Shown here piece after piece: positions 51,451-63,830 of a stretch of DNA of 64,000 nucleotides. Under the pieces are notes generated by a model. It saw nothing but the letters and a program-made list of their open reading frames with translations, was not told where the DNA came from and did no database searches. The stretch comes from Mesostigma viride (taxonomy: Eukaryota; Streptophyta; Mesostigmatophyceae; Mesostigmatales; Mesostigmataceae): the NCBI GenBank assembly GCA_009746045.1, contig RPFO01000156.1, positions 6,616,125-6,680,124 of the forward strand, read 5' to 3'. Positions within the stretch are counted from its first letter, which is position 1, and each line of letters starts with the position of its first letter. Position numbers and translations under genes: made by a program.

Positions 51451-54400
51451 ATGGCCATGGCAGCATGTAGACATGAAATTTCTAAGCCCAAAGCGTACGT
51501 TTACGACCACTGCCCCTACTGCATCCGGGTCCGGATGATCCTTGGTACGTTGACAGGCGCTTTTAGAACCCCGCGGGGATATAGCGCGATCATCAATTCT
51601 ATTCCCGATAGTTGCTTTTCTTTGCGACTTGCGAAATGTTGGCTCTGTGGTTGACGGCGTTACCATTTGCACGTTTCTATTATTGGCTGTTGTCGACAGC
51701 ACGACAAGGAGTCTATGGTAGTGCAGCGGCTCGGTAGCCTGGCTTTATGGTACTTGGCGCACGCTGCCATTGAGGGCATGTAGGTTTGCAGGCGTAAGTT
51801 TCTAGACAGGCGAAAGAACTCGTTACCGCACTCGCTACAGCACTCGTTACGGCCTGCAGGCCTGGGAGTATCGCCACCTGCCAGCGCCGAAAACGGTTTG
51901 TTTTAACGAAGGTCACGGCTGTATTCAAAGCCATCTTAGAGGTGGACTTTGTTTTATGCTGCTGCCCAGGTCTCAAGCAGAAATGCAAGAACGCACATTG
52001 CATAACACAATCGACAAAGGAAGCGACCCTCAAATCGTATGAGTGGGGAATTCTGAAACCCGTCTGAGAGTGTCGGCTATCATAAGCTGAAGCTTCAGAT
52101 GCTTCCAATTGTTCGGCATTCAAACGTCCCTTGTTGCCCATGCTAGTCGCATCTCTCTCGGACTGTCGTTCGCGGTACCTCCTTCCATGTCCTCTGCAAT
52201 GATTTCTTCTGAAATAGATAATTGTCAGGGTATGCGCGAGGTGTTCCCGACGGCCTAGTATAGCCAAGCCAACTTCTTGCGTCTCTACTCTGATGCCCAC
52301 ACCTCCTGATGCCCACCTCCTTCCCGGTCGCACCTTCCCTGCATCCTCCCCTGCTCTTGCCACCCTTCCCCCCCCCCCCCCCCACCTTCCCTCAGGCCTC
52401 AAATCATTGGACCACGTGCTGGTGTATGTGGAGACGGATGATGAGGAGACACCCGTCAAGCTGGTGGGCTCCAAGTACGCACCTTTCTGTTCTTCATTAC
52501 TATGGCCGTGTTTGATTTACGAGTAGTGTAGCATCTCGTGATCTTATTCTTTTTCTATGCCATAATTATAGTTGAAAGTTGATTACGACTCTGGTTTCTT
52601 TTATCGGTACAGCTGCTGTTGTTATTGCGGTGTGCTGCTGTGGTTGTTTTCCTTGTATCTGTTCTGTTAGTTTTTACGTCCGTTGCTAATTGGCGGTATC
52701 ATGTGCCCCCACTTACGTTGGTGTATGCCCATTGCTCCTGTAAGTAAGAATAGTACAGGTTATTACCGCCAGCAAGCTGCTATCACTTCATAACGCAACC
52801 CCGCCCTTTCCTTCTTTGGTGAAGTGAACCAGCGAGTGGTCCCATGTTGCGAACAAGTGTTGTTTCTCAGAGTACATGAGCAACCCATGTCCGGAATCTG
52901 GATGGAACCAGCCACCGGCTCCTGCTTCCCAGCCAGCAGGCAGCACGTGGTTTGTGGCGACTGTCACGACTGCTTTTAAGGTTCCTACATACGTGGGCCC
53001 TGTCGGAACGGAACTCTCGTGGGATGCTGCACACTGCTTCAAGTTGCCTCAAACTGTAGCGCGCAGCGATGCGTCTTGAAAGGGGTAGCACACCGCATGC
53101 GTCTCCAAAGATCTGCTGGGAAGGCTGCCAGCGCTCGTGGCCCTCCCTGCCTCCTAAACTCCCTGCCTCGTTCTAGACTCCACGCCTCCTTCTAGAGCTC
53201 CATCCACCTGTGCCGTGTGCAGCCGCACACAGTAGATAGAATGCGGACGTAGCCTGGAGGTGGTTGTCGAGGAAGCGATATCGCATTGCTGAAGGTTGGT
53301 GAATTGTATTACAGTTCTCCACGTGTATGAAAGTCCCCCACGTTGCCATCCATGTGCTATGGCTCTGCCAAAAGCGGCCACTCCTCCAGTTGGTGCAGTG
53401 GTTTATTGATTGGTTCGTCGATGCCTCAATCCATTTCCACAGAGCCAAACCATCCGGGGTTATCATCGCAGTGGGGTTGTCATCGTTCCATGCTTCTAAA
53501 GTGCCGCATCCTCTTAGGTCTCTGTCGAACCGTGGAAATTGTATGCACGTTATATTTGTCGCCCGCGATCTGTACGGCGTACGCGATCTGGGCGGTCTAC
53601 GAATCGTGGCATGGTTTGTTTGTTTGTGTTTATGGACTATTCACGACTGCGGCGCTTTGTGCTCTCACGACCCTGGCGGCCAGAGGCGTGCCCATCTGGG
53701 AGGAGCCCAAGGGAGGTGTCACCATCAACGAGTCGCTCGACATTGTGCGGCGCATCGACAACCAGGACGGCAAACCGATGCTGGCGGAGGCCTCCGGCCG
53801 CGCGGACCTGAACGCATGGCACGATCGCACGGCGCTACTGCTGCGACAGCTGTGCTTCCCACGGTGGGCCGCGGCGCCACTGCCAGAATTTTCCCGCAAG
53901 TCCTCGCGCGAGTGGTGGACGAGCCGCAAGGTGCGGGCGCTGGTCCCTGTGGCATGTTTGCATGGCGCTTATGAAAGCATGTGCTGTCATGCTGGTCTGT
54001 CCGTCTGCGACATCGGGCTGTGGATCATAGGTAGGGTATGCATGGGATGACGGAGAAGGGTATTTTCTATTAACTGAACTAAGGGTATTTTCTCTAAACT
54101 GAACTAAGGGTTTCTCTTCTATTCGGCAGCGCGGGTAGTGTTTGGGGTGCAATCACAGGGTTAAGCTCAATCAAATTAAGATCAACGACGCGAGCCACCT
54201 CCCGATCTCAAGCGCGCGTGGCTTGTCTCGTCATTGATTAGACGAGTGGGTTTGATGGGTCGTTGCAGGTGCTAGTATGTAGCTTCACACCCACCGATAC
54301 CTGCAAATCACTTGAACAACTCATTTAGCTTATGTCTCCGGGGGTGGGTATGCTCCCATGGGGTGAGTAGTGGTCAAGTGTGGGGTATTCTCATGTGAGC

Positions 54401-56149
54401 GGGTGGCTTCATGTTTGCGGGTGGCCTCATGTGAGCGGGTGGCTTCATGTATGCGGGTGGCCTCATGTGTGCGAGTGGCTTTCACATGTGCGGGGTGGCC
54501 TCATGTGTGCGGGTGCTCTCAACTCTCACCAAATGTGTGTGCTCTGAAGGTATGTTGGTGTACTTGCTGTGTGGGACACCGCGGTGTGGGCGCGAGCAGG
54601 AGGCCTCCATCGGCAAGTTCTCGGACCACCTGGCGAACACGCCCGCGCTCATCGCTACCATGGAAGCCGAGCTGCAGGCGCTTGAGACGCTGCTGGCATC
54701 CGACACGAGCGTGAACACTGCCCTCTCGTACGATGACATTGTTCTCTTCCCAAAACTGCGGGGGCTGACCCTCGTCAAGGTGTGTTTCTGGGGGGATGTA
54801 GTGGGGGTGGGGAATGGGGATGGGGGGGAAATGTGTGTGTGTGTGTGTGTGTATGTGTGTGTGTGTGAAGGATGCGTGTGTGGGAGGGTGAGGTGGTAGG
54901 AGGAGGGGAGATGGAGAGGGGAGGAAGGGGAGGAAGGGGAGGAAGGGGAGGAAGGGGAGGAAGGGGAGGAAGGGGAGGAAGGGGAGGAAGGGGAGGAAGG
55001 GGAGGAAGGGGAGGAAGGGGAGGAAGGGGAGGAAGGGGAGGAAGGGGAGGAAGGGGAGGAAGGGGAGGAAGGGGAGGAAGGGGAGGAAGGGGAGGAAGGG
55101 GAGGAAGGGGAGGAAGGGGGGGAAGGTGGAAGATGGGGAGGTTCAGAGGTGTAGAAGGTGGAGACGTGGGGAGGTGTTCTCGTGGGTGGAGTTGGGAGGT
55201 TCCCGTCGCACTCATACTGCCACGGCCTGTCTTCCTTCTCAGATATGTCCAATGCCTTTTTCATGGGTGTCACGCCATTCCTTGGCCGGGGCATGGTCCT
55301 CATGCGCTTTAAGGGGAGTACGAAAATCGGACATTGCCTCGTGCTCTTGAGGGGAGACTTGGGCAATGCCATTGAGGCCGTTTAGGCGCAGTGCCCCTAG
55401 CTAACCGAGTGTGTCTGGTTGGATGGGTGCCCAGTCCGCGCTTGCCTGTTTGAGAAACAGGCTGTTTGCCCAGGGCAGGCAGGGCTTGCCCGCATGGCTG
55501 CCAGTCCAGCTGGTGTTGGTGTGCGGTGGTCGGCGCTCATGCCTGCCGTTCATGCCATGTTTCTGTAGCTTGGGTGCCCATTTGGCCAAGTGAATGGGCA
55601 GCTTTCGTGCTTGTGTGTATCGAATCATATGCCACACGCGTTGGAATGCACCAAGTGGACATCCTATTTAGACATGTGAACACTTTCTGGTAAGCTCCTG
55701 GAATCCCTTATCCAGATAGTATGCCTGTGCCTGCACAAAGTGACGTGAACCAACTGTGGAAACAACATTGTGGACAACCAATGGGGAGTTCTGGTCATCT
55801 TATGCGGCTCGCCCATTATTATGAATGCGTAGCGACAATATTTTTAGCACTTGTTGGGTACAAAAGCATGGCCACTTACCATTATCCCATTTATACCGTA
55901 CTCTCTCTTTTTTTTAATGTGATTTTTGCCATGGCAAGGGATATCGTCAGGTATGTATGTTTAGCTAACCCAGACGGCATATTGCGTGGATTCACCCCTC
56001 CTGCATGTGTGTTTTCTCTACCGGCCACCACGGACCGGATGCCTGCATGTGTCCAGGACTTGAAATTCCCGCCAAAGGTTGCGGCGTACATGGCGCACAT
56101 GTCGGAGAAGTGCGACATCCACTTGTACTATAGCATGGCCAAGCTGTGA
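51451..56149 (+). CDS. Glutaredoxin-2 (GrxB)-type GST-fold oxidoreductase, 230 residues
   Basis: Five exons: 51451-51544, 52396-52474, 53684-53930, 54600-54779, 56057-56149; GT-AG, all in phase. The protein begins MAMAACRHEISKPKAYVYDH followed by the redox motif CPYC (21-24) and IRVRMILGLK. It has a cis-Pro loop GVPIW (Pro61), a helical GST-like C-terminal half (SYDDIVLFPKLRGLTLVK) and a final helix pair ending MSEKCDIHLYYSMAKL. The order and spacing match bacterial glutaredoxin 2 (about 215 residues) throughout, including the D-I-x-L-F-P-x-L-R-x-L-T-L-V block. Family role: glutathione-dependent reduction of protein disulfides and mixed disulfides. No clear transit peptide; the first 14 residues are extra. 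The second Met (codon 3) is a possible alternative start. Spliced, so genuinely nuclear. Confidence 0.93.
54395..54525. repeat. GCGGGTGGCYTCATGTGT tandem repeat in intron 3
   Basis: Seven to eight imperfect 18-base units in the intron before exon 4 of the glutaredoxin gene. Confidence 0.85.
54898..55122. repeat. (GGAAGGGGA)n array in intron 4
   Basis: About 25 near-perfect 9-base purine units, preceded by a GT dinucleotide tract (54834-54868). Because the unit is three codons long, frames stay open; they are artefacts. Confidence 0.95.
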
Positions 56150-56299
56150 GTGGTGGCACGGGTTGAATGGACACTATAGCACTTCCGCTGCCCATGGCAT
56201 GCGGGCATGAGGGTTTTTAGGGGCAAACCCAGGGTTCACCCACAACCCTGTGCAAATCTAGCGTGGTATATAGAGTGGTGAAATCATAGGTGGAATGGA

Positions 56300-56650
56300 C
56301 ATAGGTATTTCCGGTTGTTTTGCCATTGCGGGTTTATCCTCGTAAATGGTGCCCGAGAGCGATCGCAGCAATGGTGTTCACCTCTAGACATTCCCGGCCA
56401 GTTGGGCTCGAAACACATGCCCTGATCAAGCAACCTGTTTCCGCCCCCACCATCCAGGTCATCTAGTTGTTCTTCACGTAAGCCAGCAGTAATTTCAATC
56501 AAAATGGCTACACATTTTCATCTCCATTCATATTCATAATCCTGAATGAAGGACTCGGACACGCGGAAATTAAAAGATAACGGCAAGCTCGAGCTAGGTC
56601 ATGGTCCGGACTCTCCCGATGTCTGGCCTGCGCTGGTTGTCTCAGCTTGA
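56300..56650 (-). repeat. Dispersed repeat family B, copy 2
   Basis: Reverse-strand match to 35690-36015 over its full length, with the same internal order of blocks. Confidence 0.65.
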
Positions 56651-57044
56651 TGTACATATTTTGATATTGACGTCTTGGGGATCACCTTGATATTGACGTC
56701 TTGGGGATCGAGACGTCCACAATATATTAATTGGGGAATTCCGTGCTCCGTGGTCTACCAACGGGGGCACAAGACTAATCAATCAATAACTAAAAACACA
56801 AATCTAATCCATAAATGACTAAAAACACAAGACTAATTAATTAATAATTAATTAACTTGTGGGCAAGCCACAGAGCGCTCTAGCTCCGGCCGCATCATGA
56901 CCAGTGCAGGCGCAACTGTGGGTTCACATGTTGTGCATGCAACGTGTGGATGAGTGCTGGGATCAAGGTTGCGTCGGCTCACCATCTGTTCCGACTGTGG
57001 ATTGAAGCTAGCGCGGGCCCACCGGCATGCAAGAGTAAAACTAA

Positions 57045-57326
57045 ATTCTGATTTGGCACTCCGCAAAGGTGAAAACCATTTGCGTTCAGTGCCGGTCGGA
57101 CGCGGAAAACGCGGAAAACGCGATCTGCAAATGAATCCGACCGGAGTCGAACTGGGGACCTCTCGCACCAGCTTTCGCTGACTATAGGACGGACGTCTCC
57201 GGATCCTAGGGCATCGCCAACTTACACCTACAGTTATCCGGCCGCAAAAATTCTCCTTTCCGGGGAGTGATGCAAGCCTGTCGGATTTGGTACTAGATAA
57301 ATCATTCGAGATCTGTGTGTGTAGGC
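57045..57326 (-). repeat. tRNA-derived SINE-like repeat, family A, copy 2 (uninterrupted)
   Basis: Reverse-strand match to 34642-34743 plus 35043-35222. Carries GTGTAAGTTGGCGATGCCC and the CAGTTCGACTCC box. Provides the empty site for the 299-bp insertion in copy 1. Confidence 0.7.
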
Positions 57327-57613
57327 TAGTACTACACACGTGTCCACTCGAGACTTGTGCAGTCTCGAAACGCACGTGAGACGGGCTGAACACGGCGCTG
57401 GAACCTTCTTGGCATTATATGTTATCCGTACACCTAATAGCCCGGCCGGCCATATTATACTACATAATGCCCACAAGTGGCCCAGTTAGTGATTTTGTTT
57501 TAGCTTGCATGCCTGGGCCCGCGCTAGCTTTAATCCACAATCGGATATTTATTGATCCAGTGGTCCCAGTTTGAATACCGCATCCACTCTCTCTCCCTTC
57601 TTTGGACTGCGCC

Positions 57614-57715
57614 ATGCAGAACAAGACGCGGTGGCAGAAGATTGTCAAGGCTCACACGCCAGCCCCTGTGGGCAAGCCACCTCTCCCCAACAAGAGGAGG
57701 AGGCGTTTTGCATGA
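57614..57715 (+). CDS. Short basic ORF, 33 codons, doubtful
   Basis: ATG at 57614 opens MQNKTRWQKIVKAH and closes NKRRRRFA before TGA. It is Lys/Arg-rich with a nuclear-localisation-like end. It could be the last exon of a decayed gene or chance; no partner exon was found. Confidence 0.2.
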   Translation: MQNKTRWQKIVKAHTPAPVGKPPLPNKRRRRFA

Positions 57716-58264
57716 TGAGTACAGTGTAGTTAGGATTTTTCTAGACTAGATAGATTAGCGTTAGGTTAGTTCGATTACGCGGCTCCCTCCACTCCACCCA
57801 TCCATCAAGGAATATGTGCTACATGATCTCCCAACGGAGGCATGTTATAATTTTATTTTTTAAACATTTATTGATATTTTGTGGGCACGAGGCACGATGC
57901 CAGTCGATGGCATGTGCATGCACGAAGGTCACTTTCACTTGATGCAGGTCAGTGCTAGTCCAGCCAAAGGTGAATGGTGGAATCATGTACCCTAAGGGTA
58001 CGTGGTTCATAAGATCATGAGATGAATCATGCAGACCAGTTGTCTAGATAATTAGTTTATTAGGCATGGGGGCGACGGAGCTGAGGGCGTGCAATGCCCA
58101 ACTGTCGGGCCAGGGGCACCCAATTTCATCTCCACTAGCTTCTTTGGACTTGGCAAGATGCAGCGGACTATAGGTCAGCAACACCAGCTCAACAAGCTTT
58201 ATGATCTCCAAGGGGTGCTCGTTTGTATGCACTCCTACAGAACCAAAGGTGGCGAAGCGACTGC

Positions 58265-58640
58265 GGCTCGGAAGTAATGTTCTAATATATATACCTGAAC
58301 GACTCGAAAACGCGGAAAAGATAGCGGCAGGCTTGAGCTACCATGACAACCATGGTCCGGCCGGATTCTCCCGATTTCTGGCCGGCCTGCGCTGGTTGTC
58401 TCCTTGATGTAGTGCAGCTAGTGGGCCCCGGCAGGACCAAGACTGGACTCGGATGGCCGACATGATATTGTCGTCAGAAAGCAACAAACGTGAAAACACT
58501 AGCTGCCCAAATCTGAGATTCCGGGAAACACAGAAAGTAAGAAAGCCTAGAAGCTATCAGCAAGGAATCGAACATAGGACCTTTGGCATGATTTCGCGGC
58601 TGTGTGAGTCTCCTGATCCGAAGGCATCTCACTTAACGTT
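58265..58640 (-). repeat. Partial copies of repeat families B (58265-58420) and A (58562-58640)
   Basis: 58265-58420 matches the GACAACCAGCGCAGGCC part of family B on the reverse strand. 58562-58640 carries GGATCAGGAGAC and the TTCGATTCC box of family A. Both are more diverged than the other copies. Confidence 0.5.
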
Positions 58641-58884
58641 TCGAAACAGCCCAACTGCGAAAAACCTCTTTACCGGAGAGGGGTGCCAAGATGTCCGATA
58701 TTGCTGAATCTATACGGCCGACCCTAATTTGCCCTATGTTTCCCACATGCGGCCTCACGAGCCACGAGCCACGAGCGGACATGGCTGACGGCGGAGCTCA
58801 GAACTTTTGCGTCTGAGCCCCAAATTCAGTCAGACTACTCGACGCATCTGCTAGTATAATCGGTTGCGGCTGTAACGCAGTATT

Positions 58885-60385
58885 TTGCAAATGCCACCAA
58901 AACGCAGCCTTGACAAACAAATCGAGCTGCTGTCGGCATTCCCGTCGCCAGCAGCACGTGCGACATCAACTCCTGCGGACGCCAACCTTTTCGCGCTGAT
59001 CGAAGCTCTTTCCCCCGGTCTGCCTCCCTCGACGCAGTGCTCTACGCCAAATTCGTCGCCCATTCCCAAGAAAACCCGAACTTCCCATACCAAATGGGAT
59101 GTCCGCCGCTTCGGCGCCGGCCAGCGGGATTTTTGCATCTTGGAAATCTTTTCGCTCACGAAGGAACAATGTGACGATGTTATCAAGTCCCTGGCCCGCC
59201 ATGACGAACTTTTCCTGCCTACCCCTGGCGACAAGGTCACCAAGCCCGCCTGGGAATGGCTGCTTCAAGAACCGGAGGCGTACTGAAGGCAGTCATCATG
59301 TGCAGCTATACCTGCGCTGCGACGCCCAGGACATCACCCAGATTGGCTACGCTGGCCTCAGGAGCCTCCTGCATGAGCGCAGACGGGCAGCCACAGGAGC
59401 GGCAGCATCCCCGCAGAGCAGCACCTCCCCCAGCACGGACTCCATCCGAGCTGCAGTGGCGGAGCAGCTGGCGCCGATGGCTGAGCAGCTCGCCGCCCTG
59501 AACGCGCCTGACGGCCCACTCAACACTCTCTCGGCCAAGGTCAACAACATTGAAGCCAGAGTCGCCCTTAAGCTCCAGCCTCAGTTTACTGCTACGCAAG
59601 AGCACATTGCCACCAAAGTTTCCGAGGCCACAGCCACTGTGACCACCCGCCTTGACCAGGTGGAAGGCCGAGTCGGCCAAGGCCGCCACCGTGAAACTTG
59701 AGGCAGTCGCTGCCAAGGTAGACGCCCTGGCCACGCAGGTCCCCGAGATCGCCGAGCGAACGGCCACCATCGCCGCCCAACCTGCTGGTATAGGGCTAGC
59801 GATGACCCCTCGACTAGCGCCTCCTGGGCGGACCTGCTCAAGAGCCAGGCATCCTCTACCACGACCGCCATCACCACCAAGCTCCAGGAGCTGGAAGACA
59901 CGCGCCGCGAGGCCGCTGACCGCGACCGTCGCCGCTGCCGGGTCATCCTCAGTCAGGCGCTTCGACATGCCGCCAGAGGAGACCCCAGACTCTCTTCTCG
60001 ACGAGCTGAAGAAACAGCTCTTCATGCGCTTCAATGGCGTGCATGCAGCTGCCAGGTGCGATACTGCAGGGCGCCTACCGCCTGCCCCATCCACGGGCCA
60101 AGGCTGGGCCCCCTCCAGTGGTCCTCACCTTCAGCGACATCACAGCCCGAGTTCATTTCCTCTCTCGCTGCAAGAAGCTGGTGGACACCTCCTGGTCGCT
60201 TGACGACGACCTGACGCCAGCCCAGCAGCAGCAACGCCGCGATCAGTACGTGGCCCGACTACATCCGCCACAAGACCAACCCCGAGAAGCCCCAAGTGTA
60301 CTGGCGGGGCGGGGACCTCTATCTATGTGAACAAGAAACTGTGGAAGCCCCCCCGGGCTTCCCCGGGATAGAGCACTCCAGCTAG
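58885..60385 (+). pseudogene. Degenerate ORF1 of a LINE-type retrotransposon
   Basis: A coding-like stretch that changes frame several times. 58885-59286 reads MQMPPKRSLDKQIELLSAFP to a stop. Near 59280 the sense moves to a second frame (YLRCDAQDITQIGYAGLRSL), then Ala/Thr-rich coiled-coil text (KLQELEDTRREAADRDRRR). After further shifts it reads DSLLDELKKQLFMRFNG, then PPPVVLTFSDITARVHFLSR, DDDLTPAQQQQRRDQYVAR and VYWRGGDLYLCEQET before TAG at 60383-60385. The end pattern (helix, 'D.LT..Q...R..Y', then Trp-Arg-Gly) is typical of LINE ORF1 nucleic-acid-binding domains. No reverse transcriptase follows. A TTAATTAA lies 20-30 bases past the stop. A second fragment is at 1210-1409/3159. Confidence 0.6.
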
Positions 60386-60457
60386 TTGTCTAGATGGGGG
60401 CAATCGATTAATTAAGGGATAGCTTAGGCATTACAGCACTTGAAACGATATTAGCTC

Positions 60458-61820
60458 CAGTGAACAGCCATACGGCGTATAATACGCCGTATGGCGCGTA
60501 TTATACGCCATACGCAAGATTTCCGTATGGGTATGGGAAAAAAAATACGCACTGCGTATGGTTTGCGTATTTTTTGCGTATTGCGTATTTTTTGCGTATT
60601 TTTTGCGTATTTTTTGCGTATGAACCGCGTTCGAAGTAGCTTCTGGCATCATTTTGGACGGCAGTGGAGCCGGAACTAGACTGTATCTAGGCGACCTGGA
60701 ACTCCGCGCACAACTCCGCCGTAAGCGGAACCGCCCACACCTGGAACTCCGCGACAAATAAACGACATGCAGGTGCCAAGCTGGCCGTGCATGTACGACT
60801 GTAAGTGCATTGCTGCAGATTGCTGCGTGTCGGACTAGGGTCTAGGAGACGAAGGACGAGGAAATTAGGTGACGAAGTTATGTTGTCTGCCAACAAGGGC
60901 GCGCATCTGGCACCTAACATTTAATCGTAGCACAATTGACATCCAGGCACCATGGCTAGCGACGGTGATGGTGTGGGTCTATGGAACACGATGATGACTG
61001 GGCCGACGAGATGCAGGCCGTATTCGAGACTGTCTGGACACACATCGTGAAAGAACAGACTCTCAACAAGAAAGGGCAGCCGACAGGTAACTACAAGCTA
61101 AGTGACGTGCACACTTTTGGATGCAGAATTCTCGGGTTCTACCACCCGAGCAAGGCTAGCACCCGCCATATCATGGGCGCTACGTACGCGAAGGAGGCAA
61201 GAGTGAGCGAGTGCAAGAGGCCGCCGGAGGCATTACGTCGCAGGCTGCGGGGTATTTGGTGTGACTCGCGATGCACATAAATGCCTTATTTAGCCACGCA
61301 GGCTGCTGCTAGCCAGCCACCGTACCATATGTGTTAATGGTTTAGGGAAGCTGGGTCGGGTTGCTGGCATGCATGGTATCCTGCACGCTAGCCACATTGT
61401 TGGCAGCCCGTATGGATTCTTGCTTCATGTAGATCAATATTGCATGGTGGCCTACCACGAGTAGGCAAGATGTCTGTTTCTGGCACAATGTCTTATTACT
61501 TTTGGCAAGTTGGCCGACTGACCGTGTGCTATTTACAGACATTATTAATAACAACAGATGTACAATGCTTGTATTTGTAGGCATGCAGCGACGGCAACGG
61601 CAATATTATGTGATGATGTGTTAAATAAAGGCAAGTGGTGTTGCAAGAACACACAAAAAACATGCCTGATTGGTCAGAATGTTGAAGAACCCCCTGAACC
61701 ATGCAAAAAACAGCATTTTCAAGAGTCCCCGTATGGTTTGCGTATTATACCCCGTATGGCGTATTATACACCATACACAAGGGCCCCGTATGGCTGCGTA
61801 TTGCGTATGGCTGTTCACTG
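60458..61820. mobile_element. hAT-like non-autonomous DNA transposon, 1,363 bp, 8-bp target duplication
   Basis: Perfect 17-bp inverted ends CAGTGAACAGCCATACG, flanked by ATTAGCTC on both sides (60450-60457 and 61821-61828). CAGTG-type ends with an 8-bp duplication define the hAT superfamily. Near both ends CATACGC/GCGTAT motifs are densely repeated in both orientations, as expected of subterminal transposase-binding sites. No hAT transposase signature is visible; a 99-codon frame inside is annotated separately. Confidence 0.88.
60981..61280 (+). CDS. 99-residue ORF carried inside the hAT-like element, unknown function
   Basis: Opens MEHDDDWADEMQAVFETVWT and continues VKEQTLNKKGQPTGNYKLSD, then CRILGFYHPSKASTRHIMGA. 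Composition looks protein-like (amphipathic N-terminus, mixed core) and unlike the surrounding A/T-rich ends. It may be a captured host fragment, a relic of a transposase, or chance. I do not recognise it. Confidence 0.35.
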   Translation: MEHDDDWADEMQAVFETVWTHIVKEQTLNKKGQPTGNYKLSDVHTFGCRILGFYHPSKASTRHIMGATYAKEARVSECKRPPEALRRRLRGIWCDSRCT

Positions 61821-61934
61821 ATTAGCTCACAGCGTTATAGTACCTTCAATTAGCTCTGGCACCTTGTGGCCATTAGCTTGCGACTTAATTAGCCGACGTC
61901 TTGAGCCCACCTCACATTTGTAGCATAAGCTATG

Positions 61935-62165
61935 CGTCAGCCTACCTATGGTATTGCACTGGTTGTATTGCACCCACAGTGTTGCGCCCCGGCACCATGC
62001 CGTGGAGAGAGCGCTCTGGGGCCTGCCCACCTGCGGCAGTGAGCCGGAGAAGCTACCAAGGGCGCCCTCCCTCCTTCTAGCTGTGTATATAATAGGGTTG
62101 AAGGTTCCTTTACTCTGTATTGGTTGGCACCCACGTGACGCAGTCACGTGCTTATTAATTAATTA
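61935..62165 (+). repeat. Retroposon-like repeat with TTAATTAATTAAT tail (copy 2)
   Basis: Aligns with 8690-8875, and extends further 5'. Ends in a CACCCACGTGACGCAGTCACGTGC-like hairpin (about 62130-62153) and the A/T tail. Confidence 0.6.
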
Positions 62166-63486
62166 ATATGGCCGATATGATATGGGTATTCCGGTCAACG
62201 TGGGTTTGGTATACATGGACCGGCATATTGTTTTAAAGACATAGAGTAAATATTCCAGGATCATGGGCTGCGCATCATGTCTGCTGATAGATTACTTAGT
62301 TTACAATTGACTAGGTTCAGTTACTTGAAACGGACATTTTCAGTTCCTTGCCCTCCTTGATCCCGGCATCCGTGACTCAGTGATACGTGCACGTAGTCAT
62401 GGGCAGCGGTGCTCCGTCCGGCGCGAGAAGGACTACCAAGCAGCATTCAGTTGTTGTGAGCGGCGACCGATAGTGAGCGAGCAGAGACGACGGCAAGCTT
62501 GCTCATCAGAGGGTACCGGGTATTGTCATTACCAAGTCCATATGAACGCGGTGTGGAGAATGGACGGGACGGCGTCGCGAAAAAACACGTGGAGAAGTTT
62601 CGTCGCCATAGCAGCAACATATCACATAGCATCGCCAACGATGACATCTGGCAATAATTGACTGAGTAGTTTGGCTCTGTCTGTTAGTTAGATACTATCA
62701 CGTATTGTAGCAATGGACTAGTCTGTTGCGCTGACGAAGGTACCGGCATCGGTGAAGCTGACGGGTCGAGGCAGATCGATGTGAATCTTTGTTTGAATCA
62801 TACCTCAGCCCATTAGCCATTGGCCATTTGACTTGCTTCAATTTACGTCCGAATTAACTCATAACGCGCGAGTTCGTGTGACTCTTTCGTGGCCATGACG
62901 CCATGACTACGCCATGACGGGGGCCCGCCGGCATCGTGCGCGGATTTCGCTCAGTTTCTAGCAGCTGTCACGTGAAACGCAGGTGCGAGCTGGCAGCACA
63001 AGCTACTGTGACAGCTATGGCTTCTAGTGTTGTATGAAGCGGGGCAACTTTGCTAGGCTTATGGCTATAGAAGGGAAAGGCTTTTTAATCAATGTTAATA
63101 ATTGTGTTCTGCCAACATGCTGGTGAATTAGGTAGACTACCAAAAAGTCGAGCTGCGCAGAAGCATTCAGGCGTCACGGACTGCGAAGAGAAAGAAATCG
63201 AGGCACGTTTGTCCCATTATTGTGCAACGGACTTTATTTGGTTGGAGCGCTCAGCTAGCCATGAATTTTCACACCCTGCAGCGCCTTCTAATGTGCATTA
63301 ACCATAGATAACTTTGTTCCGCTAGCTAGCCCACATAGCTGACGGTCCGTTGCCACCGTAAGTTTGGTTGAGACTATGAAGCTTAGGGTGGGAAGACTCC
63401 CTTGATCGAGATAATTCTGGGGGTAATGAGCTATGGCATTGGAATGGCGGCCAATCCCATGTCCGTAAGGCTTAAAATTTCAAAGG
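62166..63486. other. No gene seen
   Basis: Only short frames without motif or splice partner. GCCATGACG is repeated three times at 62895-62920. Nothing else notable. Confidence 0.5.
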
Positions 63487-63559
63487 ATGATTCGGCGTGT
63501 ATACATCTTGGCTGCTCTTGTCGTGGCCGGGTTTATTGCGTTTAACGTCATTCTCCCAG
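63487..63559 (+). CDS. Probable first exon of a gene leaving the right edge (signal/anchor segment)
   Basis: ATG at 63487 opens MIRRVYILAALVVAGFIAFN, then VILP, followed by the donor G/GTACGC at 63560. Two Arg then about 20 hydrophobic residues is a classic signal peptide or type II anchor, as in Golgi glycosyltransferases. Phase 1. The next exon cannot be fixed in the 440 bases that remain; an acceptor near 63829 gives only a short frame. Confidence 0.4.
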
Positions 63560-63641
63560 GTACGCCCTTGTAGTAAATGTATTTCCTAGTGCTCACCACG
63601 CACGGTTGCTCCCGTTTTTTTAGCACAACTTGGTGTGCATG

Positions 63642-63830
63642 GTTAGATATGCGACAGCACCACCACCGTGTTGCCATTGAGGTCGAACAATCCCGCAGCA
63701 CATTGGACGTACAGTGCTGTATCATTTCAAAAATGTTTAGATATGCGACAGCACCACCACCGTGTTGCCATTTAGGTCGAACAATCCTGCAGCACATTGG
63801 ACGTACAGTGCTGTATCATTCCAACAAGTC
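63642..63830. repeat. 94-bp tandem duplication
   Basis: Two copies of TTAGATATGCGACAGCACCA through CTGTATCATTYC, differing at only a few positions. Confidence 0.95.

Noticed and set aside
62380-62661. 93-codon plus-strand frame
   Set aside because: No homology recognised, no splice partner, composition like surrounding non-coding DNA.
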